Positions 21,647 through 31,804 of a stretch of DNA of 38,240 bases are shown here, in pieces (position 1 is the first letter of the stretch; every line of letters starts with the position of its first letter). Below the pieces are notes generated by a model, which did not search any database, had not been told where the DNA came from, and saw nothing but the letters and a program-made list of their open reading frames with translations. Source of the stretch: Phlegmacium glaucopus (Eukaryota; Basidiomycota; Agaricomycetes; Agaricales; Cortinariaceae). A program made the position numbers and the translations under genes. The DNA lies in the NCBI GenBank assembly GCA_015039465.1, contig MU129998.1, positions 224,861 through 263,100 of the forward strand, in the 5' to 3' direction.

Positions 21647-22697
21647 TGTTGTTGTTGTTGTATATAAACACCAACCAGAGAGCAGTGGACCAGACCTTAG
21701 GTCAAGAGACTCCCTGTTGTTCGTTTAGGGAAGGTATAACCTTGACTTTTAACACACAGAGGTAAGGGGAAAGAATAGAGAAGAGAAGGAGGAGGATGAA
21801 GGTCTTGGAAGATGGATGAGGTATAAGACGAGGGTGAGGATGAGCAAGGGAGAGTCTTCAGTAAGACTATAGTGGTTGAGGGATAGGGGATAGATTGACA
21901 GTAAGGGGCAAGAAAAGCGAACTTAAGGGAGGAATTCACTGGAATTCCACTGAGATGATGAAAGTGGGGGGTAAGAATGAATTGAACTGAACTACCTATC
22001 CTGGTACAAAAGAGCAGTATTTATACCCTAAGGATGAGGCTATGTAAAACAATAAAAAGAAACAAAGTACGCGCTGTCAAAGGAAGAAAGATAAAGAGAG
22101 GACAGCTGCGAGAAGAAAAGAACAATGGAAAAGAAGAAGGAACAATAAAAAAATCTGTAAAGTGTCAAAGTGCGAGAGAAAAGAAAAGAAGGCAGTGTAC
22201 ATAGTCCAATAGCAAAAATATATCGACTCCATAGGCGTGTGGTCATGTCAAAAATATGAAAGGTCCTGAGTCAACACTTGAAAGGCGCAGCCTTGTTCCC
22301 GAGAAAACACTACTTGCCCATGATCCCATGTCGCGCAGCCTTGATAACACTTGACACACTGCGAGAATAATCCTCTGCTGCTGATTCATCTGCAATTCCT
22401 GCTTAGTCGTGATCCTCCTGGACTTCCTAAATTGTCATAAAGAGGGTGGGAAGGCTTCAGGTACCGCGTGAATGATGGTTTTGGCAGTGAATGATAAGAT
22501 AAGAGGTAGATGAGTGAGGATAGGGGACTGAGTGAGATCCAGGAGCGAGGTATGGCAAGATAGATAGCTGAGGAGAAGACTTGTGGGTCCATAGCCACAA
22601 CAACAATGACAAAGCCTTTGACATAATGGGAGATGTGGCTGATGCGTCCATAAACGGGCCGTTCTTGAAATGATGGACCAAAGATACGATCAAACGC

Positions 22698-23434
22698 TGT
22701 TAGGACCCAGGAGACGTCTAGGGATGTAAACGCACCATTTTCGCGGTTTCACAACCTTTGCAGTATACTCGCGGATGCTCACATATCATTGCGGATACTT
22801 GCAGATCATTGCAGGTCATTGCAGATTATCACAGATCATTGCAGGTCATTGCAGGTCATCGCACATACTCGCACATACTCGCAGCTCATCGCAGAACACT
22901 TGCAGATCATCGCAGATGCTTGCAGTCATCACCAACATTCGCATTATCATTTGCAGTTGCCAGCTGTTCTTGCAATCATTAAACACGACTCAAACAAAGG
23001 TCACTCAGGTGACTGTATTACTCATCACCTTTATTTTTATCTTGTCTCCTTTATTTGGCTCTTATCTCCTATGTTTCATTACCAATTTACCGGATCCATG
23101 TGACTCCGCTTTAACCCACATTTTACATTCTTGTTTCACCTTTCCGCACTTAGCTATTGCTAGTTACTATATTATTAGCAGTAGCAAGTAGGGTAACAAG
23201 GGAGGGGGAGAGACGAAATTACCACAGTTTTGATCCCACCTTTGGAACGTCGTACTAAGCTACTCTTGCACTCCTTCAAAATCATCCTGCACACTTCGCT
23301 TTTTCTGCGCATTATCTCGCACTTTAAAGCGAACCTTCGCACCTCATAAAACCTCACCATCACCTACTGAAGAGAACTACATCAACCCCACGAACTACGT
23401 ACTACTTGCGGTCTGTCCCCACCGCAGCTACATC
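22698..23434. mobile_element. Nested insertion in the long LTR, possibly a solo LTR, about 737 bp
   Basis: The left flank reads caAACGC then TGTTAGGACC; the right flank reads CTACATC then AACGCgagcc. The related LTR at about 37798 has a single AAACGC in the same place, so it is the empty site. The target duplication is AACGC, or ACGC if the element ends in CA, which would give TG...CA ends as in a solo LTR. An inner CTAGGGATGTAAACG motif resembles hAT ends, so a composite origin cannot be excluded. No coding was recognised. Confidence 0.7.
22785..22930 (+). repeat. Degenerate short tandem repeat based on GCAGATCATT
   Basis: About a dozen units of roughly 10 bp such as GCAGATCATT, GCAGGTCATT and GCACATACTC follow one another inside the nested insertion. 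Such clustered subterminal motifs may be protein-binding arrays, or simply an expanded microsatellite. Confidence 0.6.
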
Positions 23435-23738
23435 AACGCGAGCCGATGACCAATGCAAATAGTAGATTGATCGCTTTGTTGTATCACTAGCCAAGGGACA
23501 AACGGATGGTAGATGTTAAGGAGCATGTCGATAGTGTAAATGATAGACAACATAGTGGAAGACATTGAGGATATGATGAGTGATGAGGATGTTATCGTTG
23601 AATGAATGATTTTGTTGACCAGGAACGCGATTCAGGGCTGCTTCCAAAATAGGTAAGTGAATTCAAAGTCCGCTTATTTTCATGATGGCGACTTTTAAGC
23701 TTTCTTCTCACGCTACCAATCAGTATTGGTGTGCGACA

Positions 23739-24466
23739 GCGCCCCTTATCCAGCCCTTTCTTTCCCCCTCCCCTCCTTCGCCCTGGCATACGCGCCTCCT
23801 CCACTCTAAATTAGCCAAAGGCTGGTATTTTAGGCAGTGGACCCACACCTCCCGTGGGCCTGCAGGGTTTTGGCATACCCAAATACATTAGCCAAAAATG
23901 ATGCACAGCCGCAATCGTCGCCGTACATAGCCGCCGCCTATGTTCTTCAAGCATTTCAAAAGTTGCTCCTGTCCTGCTTCCCTCGTCAGCTTCCAACTTT
24001 TACACCACCACCACTACCACCACCACCACCACCCATCTCCCCACGTTGCTGCCCACCAAATGATAAATCACGCACATGATCTCCAACGGCCACTGGGACC
24101 ACTGAATCCACCATGCTCATCATTAGTTTAATTAAATGAAGGTAATAACATACAAAGTTTTGCAGTATCTACTCAATAGTAAGATGATAGGTAAATATAT
24201 AGCTCGAGTCTCCTGTAATAGTAAAATGATAGGTAAATCTATAGCTCACATCTCCTGTAGGTTGTTGACCAGGGAAAAAAGGGGGAATGGAATCAATGAT
24301 AACCTTATGCCGTGTCCATTGCATGTTTCTTTCTGTTGTGGGTTCGGCTGGTCTTAGCCCATATCATGTTCAAAAGGTTGTTTATGCTTTTGTTGGCATT
24401 GGGGTACTCCTCAAGGAAATGAGTGTCGCTTTGACCTAGCCTAGATCCACCAGATCATATTGAGAG
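23739..24466. other. Intergenic sequence with low-complexity and a short tandem repeat
   Basis: No gene recognised. It holds a C-rich tract (23760-23775), a (CCA)n tract at about 24003-24035, and the 42-bp tandem repeat listed separately. It lies between the long LTR and the Crypton-type gene's 3' end. Confidence 0.4.
24175..24258 (+). repeat. Two tandem 42-bp units
   Basis: Units 24175-24216 and 24217-24258 both read aatagtaaRatgataggtaa and continue to ctcctgt, differing at about five positions. The role is unknown; the length is a multiple of three but no frame looks coding. Confidence 0.75.
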
Positions 24467-25150
24467 TCAGTTTTGAATCAAAAACAGGGGTGCAAGGACT
24501 TCATACCTTTCGTACTCTTCGAACACAATCTGCTGTTGAGACCTTTTACTCCCAGTGACTGTCCTCATCACACCGGTATACCAATGTTTGGGCCAGTCTT
24601 TCAGTGCGCAATTTGTTACTGGATCAACCTCTTGCCATTGCATTATTGCTCTCCTCCATGCACCAGGACCATGGCCTAGATCAGGAATGGACACCCCAGA
24701 GATAGGAAGAGCGGATTGGACTTGGACACATGAGGTAGCCCCTGAGTTGGCTATGGTTGATGAGTCCAAGCCAGAGCGCACATGGTGAGGATTTATAGGA
24801 GATGGTGAAGGGATCTGGACACGATCAGTGTGAAGGGATTGCTGGTAGGACATGTGCTTTGATGGTGATGAGTGCTCAGGAACAGCACAGGAGACGAGAT
24901 CTGAGGACCCTTCCATGGCCGATGAAATGGTTGACGTGATGGCATCAAGTTTCTCATCCATATGGCTGATGCTATGCTTCAACTGGAAAAATTCCTCAGT
25001 AGTCACAGGCTTGAGAGAAAGGTGGTCACCCATGAAAGTCTTCTTGGGATCCAGAGGAATTGGATGAAGAGCACCTCCATGTCCTGACTCATAACTTTGA
25101 AGGGAGTCAACCAGGTACTTGATCAGTGTATCAACCTGGATAATTCTCAG

Positions 25151-25296
25151 TGGAATGTCGTAGAACGACATCCCAGCAAAATCACGTGACTATTTGTACA
25201 TGCTTGGCATTACCCTTACATTACATGACTAGATACAGTAGAAAGACACCGAATCACCACAAGATTCACCCATTGTTATCGGATTACCTCATTCCA
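25151..25296 (+). repeat. 5' LTR, 146 bp
   Basis: It starts TGGAATGTCG and ends CATTCCA, a 7-bp inverted repeat at the ends. It contains TCACGTGA (E-box core 25183-25188); the 3' LTR has CATGTG there. The other differences from the 3' LTR are A/G in ccacAag, C/T in tatCgg and T/C in accTc. Confidence 0.95.
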
Positions 25297-25298
25297 TC

Positions 25299-25316
25299 TG
25301 GTGATGAGAGTGGATT
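25299..25316 (+). promoter_or_regulatory. Possible primer-binding site of the LTR element
   Basis: TGGTGATGAGAGTGGATT starts two bases after the 5' LTR. The leading TGG could pair with a tRNA 3' CCA end. I could not match the rest to a given tRNA. Only 32 nt separate the LTR from the gag ATG. Confidence 0.35.
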
Positions 25317-25328
25317 AACCCATACCAA

Positions 25329-26912
25329 ATGGAACAACAAAACAGTCTAAGGACCAAAAGTACAAGGAACACAAGTAACAAATGGAAAACGGAAACTGGC
25401 ACGCTGGCACACACAAACAGCGAAAAGCATCCTAGAGATAACCTGGGAAGATATATTCCAAGAAGTCGAGCGTCTACCACAACAATAAGCTCGGCAATAG
25501 GAAACATTGCACCGACACAGTTACACACAGAACCCAGTAGAGCATCATCACGACTCTCAGGAAACTACGAGCTCGTTACACCACTTTCGACAAGCCCAAG
25601 CACATCTCCACAACACCAACCAAGAAACATTACAGCGGAGACAACAAACACTACAGCCGGAACAGAAGCTGAAGAAATGTCGTCAGAAATAGTAACCCCA
25701 TTTCACGGAGATAAAGAAGACAAAAATCCAGAAGACTTCTTACGAGCTTTCTTCAGACGAATGGGTAACAATGGCGACGAAGTCAAAAAATCACAGTTTC
25801 CGAACTACTTACAAGCAGACGGAGTCGCCGATGACTGGTTCCTAGACCTCAACGACAACGAAAAGAAAACCTGGGCAGAGATAGAAACAGCTTTCCGGAA
25901 GAGATGGCCGAGGAAAAAACAAGTAAAGAAAACGGTTGAAGAATACGAGGAGGAAATTCTAAACCAGAAATTAATGACAGAAGAATTAGCAAAGAAAGAA
26001 AAGGTCGCAGGGAGGGAACTATACTCGCACGTTGTCTGGGCAGACAAAATGGCAAAAGCAGTCAAAGGCGCCAAACTGGATAAAACCACGACCTATATCA
26101 GACAAGTGAGAAGAGAATTACCAAGCATATTGTGAGAAAAAATCGGAACAGGACATGAAGACTGGGATGCATTCTTACAAGCAGTCCGAGATGTCGATGT
26201 TGACCACATTCGAGACAGCATGGAGATATGGAACAAGAACCAAGCAGAGCAAAGGGCAATCAAAAGGCGTATCCAAATCCTAGAAACAGTGTCGAAATCA
26301 CCAACAGCCCCAATACGACAACAGCTCTCAGCAGTTGCTATCTCCAAGCGACAAACATCATCGAACACAGCCAATATAAACAACCCATTCGAAGGCAATA
26401 GCGGTGGCCAAGGCAACCTCAGATTCACAACGAATCCCAATGGCCAACGTCAGACTAGAGCCACTACAGCCAATTTCGGCCCCAGATCCCCACCAACAGC
26501 CGAACAAAAAGCAGAACTACATATGCTTTTGTCCACAATACCACACCACCCAGATACGCAAGCAGGTCGCCAAGCTCACCAAGCCCAACAGGCCGAATGG
26601 ATGAGAACGTACGGGCCCGGCACCAAAGTAACAGAAAAAACACCATACCCCCTTCGACCCGGTACAGCACCAGTCAACTCTGGCGAATGTTTCACGTGTG
26701 GCCAAGTAGGTCACCTAGGATCAAGAAGTGGAGAGAATTGCCAGGCCCTGGGGCACCGAATGCTCCATCCCAACGAACAGCAATGGAGAGTAATCTGTGC
26801 TCGCATCCTCAAAGAACCGCGAAATGCAACCAACATTCATTTTCTGGCAGTCGACGACTACGGCACCAACTGGCAGGACATCCAGGGAAACGAAGAAGGG
26901 CTGTCAAAGTAG
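25329..26912 (+). pseudogene. gag: gag of the LTR element, with one internal TGA
   Basis: One frame from ATG 25329 (MEQQNSLRT) to TAG 26910-26912, broken only by TGA at 26133-26135 after RRELPSIL. Related Gags have an Arg at this point (xREKIG), and the frame continues EKIGTGHEDWDAF without shift. The N-terminus is S/T/Q-rich. The capsid part (VTPFHGDKEDKNPEDFLRAFF, WAEIETAFRKRWP) precedes a zinc knuckle, CFTCGQVGHLGSRSGENC, of C-x2-C-x4-H-x8-C form with an extended last spacing. Gag packages the element RNA in cytoplasmic particles. Its 3' end overlaps pol by the frameshift site at 26885. Confidence 0.9.
26885..26891 (+). promoter_or_regulatory. Candidate -1 ribosomal frameshift site GGGAAAC
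   Basis: The heptamer lies in the register G GGA AAC of the gag frame, the form needed for -1 slippage (X XXY YYZ). After the slip the frame reads AAA CGA AGA AGG GCT GTC, which is the pol frame that stays open through the protease. Gag would otherwise stop at TAG 26910. Whether it functions is inferred; a downstream stem or pseudoknot was not verified. Confidence 0.55.
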
Positions 26913-29900
26913 AGACCCAATTGACGACCCAAGCGGAGGGTGAGAACAGAATAGAAAACAATAGCGACGAATCGAGCACAAACAATGTACCAGCGGTAGA
27001 ATCTGGAATTCAAATATTTGACCTGTACGTCGTAGGACATGAACCCAGACATACCACACAGCCGTTCATACATCGACTTCATATCCTAGCACCAAATGGA
27101 GAAGTCGTAAGGGTATGGGCCAACTTCAACGATGGCGCGCTGGTAGATGCGATGTCAGTAACCAAATTCAACAGCATTAAACACCGATTAGGACATTACA
27201 AACCGTCGTCTCGTTGGTTGCGCATGGCAAACGGGGTCATTATTAAGGCAGTAGCAGTATGGGAAGGCGAAATAGAAATAGGAGGAGTCAAAGCGCATGG
27301 CTCCTTCGAAGTATTTGAGAGTGGAGGCAATTGGGAATTTTTATTTGGGAAAACACTACTCACAATGTTCAACACGGTCCATGACTACAAAAATGACACA
27401 GTGACAATGGCAAGCAGAGGAAATACAGTAGTACTCAAGAACCAGGTCAATGTCACGAAAAGTCGAACCAGGACAGAACAACCGAGAGCGAGTGAAGGAG
27501 AGGAGCAAGAAATTTTATGGGGGAACAAGGAAATGTTCCCCTCGAGGGAAGTTTCTACGAGTTCACATGTTAAAAAAGAGCACATGATTAACACTACAAA
27601 CGTAGAAACCCCTGGAAACGGGGAGACATCGCCGATCTACAGCACTACAGAAGAGTCCGTGGAAAATACCTCAATAGCAACCGAGATAGAAGTGAACAGC
27701 CTTAAAGACAACAATAGCCTGTTCACACGTTTCACGGACCCCTGGAAGAAAGAGAGAGTCGATGAAATCCTTAAGCAAGTGACAATCGGACCAGACTTAA
27801 GCGAAGAGGAGCGTAGACAAGTGTTAAAATTCATATCTGAATGGGCTGACATTTTTGCACTATCAGTTAACGAAGTAAACATGTCGAGGACGCAGTACAC
27901 CGGCTGGACATTACACCGGGAGCTACATTCTCAACTAAAGTCCACCAAAAGCCATTAACGCCACCGCAGAAGAAATACTTATATGAAAGTATTGATGCAA
28001 TGCTTAATGCAAATGTTATTGAACAATGCTCACCGGACCAAGTGAAATGTGTATCGCCGACTACACTAGCCCAAAAAACACATACTGGATCCGGATTAGC
28101 ATTAGAAGAGTTACAACACCGTGTTAACAATGAGTGCATCTCTCACGGTTTTGAGCCCATCTTTAATCTACCCCCCAGAACCACACCAACGCCGGATGAC
28201 GAATCAAACAAAAAGGAAACAAAATGGCGAATATGCCAAAACTTTTCCCAAATCAACAAAGTTACTAAAGTAGCACCTATGCCGCAAGGCAACATAAGAG
28301 CGAAACAGCAGAGACTAAGCGGTCACAGATGGGTAACGGGGTTTGACTTCGCAGCAGGATTCTATGCTGTCACAGTAGCCCCAGAATTGCGTCCGTACAC
28401 AGCCTTTTATGTTGAAGGAAGAGGCTACTTCCAATACAAAAGGATGCCCTTTGGGTTAACAGGCGCTCCCTCGACGTTCGCGCACATGATGGCAACCCGG
28501 ATGCACGAACCTATCGCCGATGGGACCATAGAACTATTTGTGGATGACGGAGGAACAGCAGCAGATACATTCGAAGAAATGATAGACAAGCTGACGAGGA
28601 TATTCACCTTAATCAGAAAACACGGCCTATCATTGTCAGCCAGTAAGTGCGAATTCTTCATGACCACAATGGTGTTTGCTGGCGCATCTATAGGGCCAAA
28701 TGGGGTCCAACCAGACCTCAGTAAGCTCACAGCAATAGTGAACTGGAAGACACCAGAAGACGCACTTGCATTGGCAGGGTTCCTAGGGTTAACAGGCTGG
28801 TTCCGAGACCTAATACTAGGATACGCAAAGAAAGAACAGCCGTTGCGAGACCTTCTACAGAACGTAGACATGCCAGAAAAGTACACCAAAACCAGTTACC
28901 GACAAATCATGGCAAACCACAAGCTCAAAGACCACTGGAAAGACAAGCATACCAGAGCATTCCTGGCCTTAAAAGCAGCCATGACGTCGGAACCAGTATT
29001 GAAAGGACCAAAGTGGGACGGCACTCTGTTCATCGTAACGACCGACGGTTGTAAAGACGCATTCGGAGCAGTACTAACACAAAGGTTCAAAACAATGCTA
29101 CCAAGTGGGAAGGTAGTGAAACGGCTACACCCAATTGCGTTCACATCTAAAAGAACGTCCAAGTCAGAAGAGAAGTACAAACCCTTTTTACTGGAGTTCG
29201 CAGCTCTGAAATTCGGCCTAGACAAGTTTGCAGACACAATCTGGGGGTTCCCAGTCGAAGTAGAAACCGATTGTCAGGCTCTACGAGATCATCTAATGAA
29301 CGACAAGCTAAGTGCCACCCACGCTCGTTGGAGAGATGGTATACTGGCTCACCAAATCGTAGATGTCAGACATGTGCCAGGGCGCATCAACGTAGTAGCC
29401 GATGGCCTAAGTAGAGCATGCGAAGGTCTGCCAAATGAAGAGAATGACGGGAGTCAATGGACGGTGTCAGAAGATTGGGAAGCAGCAGTAGGACTCACGC
29501 ACGACATATTCCACGTCGCGAGCTACACATCGCCAGAGGTGGCCCAACTGCAGGAACGCTTCAAAAACGAACCAATCTTCAGAGAGGTGATCAATGCAAT
29601 ACTCGAGCTAGACCAGGGCAAAAGTATAAGACTTCGAAGACGAGCATGACACAGAGCTTCAGAGTACTCGATAGAGGAAGGAAAGCTGTGGAAGGTCGCT
29701 GGAGGGCATCGCAGTCGCGCCAGACCTAAAGTGGAATGCGTTACGAGAAGGGAGGCCATTGAGATTGTGGGGAGAGAGCATGCAGAGAAAGGGCACTGGA
29801 GTAGAGACGCGGTCAAGAAGTCACTAATGGACCGTATCTGGAGTCCAAATCTAGATGCCTCGATCGTCACAAGTATCTCACAATGCGGGCAGTGCAAAAA

Positions 29901-30534
29901 CTTTGGAGGAACGCATATCCAGGCTCTGCTAAACCCCATCACGAGAAGGCACCCCTTCGAACTACTGGTCAGAGACTATCTATCAATGCCAAATGGTAAA
30001 GGTGGATATCACACTATAGGCTTATATTTAGACACATACTCGCAACATGTATGGGCATTCAAATACAAAACAGCCGGAAGTGCAAAAACGACAGTAGACG
30101 CGTTATTGAAGATATTCCAAAACTTCACCCCCGCAGAGACCTTTATGTCCGACGGAGGAAAGCACTTTGACAACAACGAAGTACGTACAGTCTGCAATAA
30201 GTGGGGGACACACACTCACGTTGTTGCCGCATATTCACCATGGATCAATGGCTTGGTTGAAGGTGCCAACAAAATCTTACTACACGTCTTGAAACGACTC
30301 TGTGCACCCAACCTAGGGGAAGATAAATACAGCGAAGCAGAAACAGGAGACATTCCGAAAACGTGGCCAGAACACCTCGACGAGGCGATAAGAATGATTA
30401 ACTCCCGGCTATTACCTGCATTCAAATTCTCGCCCAAGGAGTTACTACTAGGTCTAGTGGTTAACACGGCCCCAACCGAGCTATTGACTGCGGTTGAACC
30501 AACAACGCCGGACGAGGTAGCAACCCAAATGGCT

Positions 30535-31112
30535 GTTAAGTTCGAGAACTCTGTTCCGGAGTTTCGGACGGAGTAACGGACAGAGTCACGGAACGGAGTC
30601 ACGGAAAGGATAGGACTTAGCCTCAGCTTATGTGCTGTGCTACCCAGAACCTTCGTGTCCTAGATTTCGGAGTAAGACGGAGCGGAGCGGAACCGGAAGT
30701 TGCAAAGAACTTAGAGGAAGACCAAGAGTGGGAAACTAAGTTGATATTCGAACTGAGGAAAACATACAAGTTTCGAGTACTTAAATATAAAAGGAATAGC
30801 ATCCGAAATATAAAATATAAATATAAATGCTGTGTTCTGCTCCCGGAAGGTCCTGCATTCTTGGGGTGAATAATCCATAGCTGGTGTGCTGACTGATGGT
30901 GGGAAAGTGATGACAAAGAAATAGTGGTTGTGACGAAGATGTGGAAATGAGTTTGGAGTAATGTCGGAAGAGCCGGAATGATACGGAGAAGTCTCGGAGT
31001 TGGACATAGAAGGAGTAAATCCAGAGGCAAGGGAAAGTACTGGCACGGAGTACGGACTACCGGAGACAACTCCGACGGAGTCGGACCGGAGTAACGTATG
31101 ACGGAATGTAAC
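30535..31112. mobile_element. 578-bp MITE inside the integrase
   Basis: The left end reads GTTAAGTTCG and the right end, read on the other strand, GTTACATTCCG, an imperfect inverted repeat. The flanks AATGGCT and AATGGCC (30528-30534, 31113-31119) look like a 7- to 8-bp target duplication with one change. Both subterminal parts are packed with CGGAGT/ACTCCG motifs, as in hAT-like elements. Element plus one target copy is 585 bp (195 codons), so its removal would leave the pol frame intact. It has no coding capacity. Confidence 0.8.
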
Positions 31113-31640
31113 AATGGCCTATGTAGCACAACAAAGACTCGACGGATATGCTGCAATGGTCAAGCATGCCATCAAGCGGAAAGCGGTCTTTGATAAACGG
31201 GTCTTAGCACACAAACCAGGTGAAGTCATATTTTTCAAAAACCAGCTAGTTCAAATCTACAGAAGCGATCTAGATTTTACACTCAAAGCGGACCGAAAAC
31301 TACTTCCCAAATGGTCAACCCCACAAAGAATAGCCTCGCGAAACGTGAACTCGTACACCCTCAAAAAACTCGATGGAACACCCATCCCAGGAGTATTCAG
31401 CGCAAGAAGACTACGGAAGTTCGTTCCAAGAGAAGGAACCACGCTAGCGAATGAACAAGCAGAAATAGAAGGAAAGGAAGTGGAAGGGAGAACCCAAGAC
31501 GAAGAAGACAGAATAGTGGAAACGGAGCAGGAAGACGATGAAGAAATGGAAGGGCGATCGGAGGAAGATGAGGAAAGTGGCAGTGAGATTGATGAAGATG
31601 AAGAAGAGACATGCATCGGCGGGTGGCGAGGACGCCACCA

Positions 31641-31658
31641 CAAGAAGGGGGGGGCACA
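31641..31658 (+). promoter_or_regulatory. Polypurine tract of the LTR element
   Basis: AGAAGGGGGGGGCACA-like purine run directly before the 3' LTR, the expected plus-strand primer for Ty3-type reverse transcription. It overlaps the codons for the end of pol. Confidence 0.75.
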
Positions 31659-31804
31659 TGGAATGTCGTAGAACGACATCCCAGCAAAATCATGTGACTA
31701 TTTGTACATGCTTGGCATTACCCTTACATTACATGACTAGATACAGTAGAAAGACACCGAATCACCACGAGATTCACCCATTGTTATTGGATTACCCCAT
31801 TCCA
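31659..31804 (+). repeat. 3' LTR, 146 bp
   Basis: Same length and ends as the 5' LTR, with four transitions. It carries CATGTG (31691-31696) in place of the CACGTG in the 5' LTR. The pol stop codon lies inside its first 13 bases. Confidence 0.95.

Larger units (their letters stand above)
21647..23738 (-). mobile_element. Long LTR of a Ty3-type retrotransposon (interrupted copy)
   Basis: On the minus strand the element starts TGTCGCACACCAATACTG at 23738 and ends in (CAA)n CA at 21647, i.e. TG...CA. A promoter-like GGGTATAAATACTG lies at about 22010-22025 and a second TATATA near the end. The first part recurs at 37504 on the plus strand with high identity, and the part 22516-22260 recurs in mirror order at the window's end. 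Without the nested insertion (22698-23434) and its duplicated target the LTR is about 1.35 kb. Near its start an inverted pair CCAAT...ATTGG occurs. Short open frames inside are not taken as genes. Confidence 0.75.
26888..31671 (+). pseudogene. pol: pol of the LTR element: protease, RT, RNase H, integrase (broken)
   Basis: Protease-like part (27115-27420): ANFNDGALVDAM, with N-D-G in place of D-S/T-G, then LRMANG and WEFLFGKTLL. The frame ends falsely at 27956-27958 because one base is missing at about 27876-27880. The next frame opens with HRLDITPGATF and carries RT (RMPFGLTGAPSTFAHM, LFVDDGG), RNase H (TTDGCKDAFGAVL, VETDCQALRDH) and integrase (HAEKGHW...CGQC zinc finger; Asp in RDYLSMP, Asp in SDGGKHF, Glu in GLVEGANK). 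TGA 29647-29649 interrupts RRRA-x-HRASEY, where relatives have Arg. A MITE interrupts the integrase at 30535-31112, leaving the frame unchanged. After it, the C-terminal part (AYVAQQRLDGY to the acidic end) closes at 31669-31671. No chromodomain was recognised. Confidence 0.9.
25151..31804 (+). mobile_element. Ty3-like LTR retrotransposon with 146-bp LTRs
   Basis: Two direct LTRs of 146 bp (25151-25296 and 31659-31804) enclose gag, an unusual protease, reverse transcriptase, RNase H and integrase, in the Ty3 order. The LTRs differ at four positions, all transitions (about 2.7%), so the insertion is not very recent. The 4-bp flanks are TCAG on the left and TCGG on the right, a possible target duplication with one change. 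It is dead: there are in-frame TGA codons in gag and pol, a one-base frameshift before RT, and a MITE in the integrase. It lies in an intron of the Crypton-type gene, in the opposite orientation. Confidence 0.93.

Noticed and set aside
22730..22750. CTAGGGATGTAAACG as the end of a hAT element
   Set aside because: No matching inverted end or 8-bp duplication was found. The empty site shows that the insertion borders lie further out, at 22698 and 23434.
22758..23191. Overlapping open frames in all three plus frames
   Set aside because: They arise from the short tandem repeat in the nested insertion, and their translations are only repeats of the decamer.
26133..26135. TGA in gag as a programmed read-through stop
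   Set aside because: It lies within the capsid region, not at the gag-pol border, and similar TGA codons break unrelated pseudogenes in the window, so decay is simpler.
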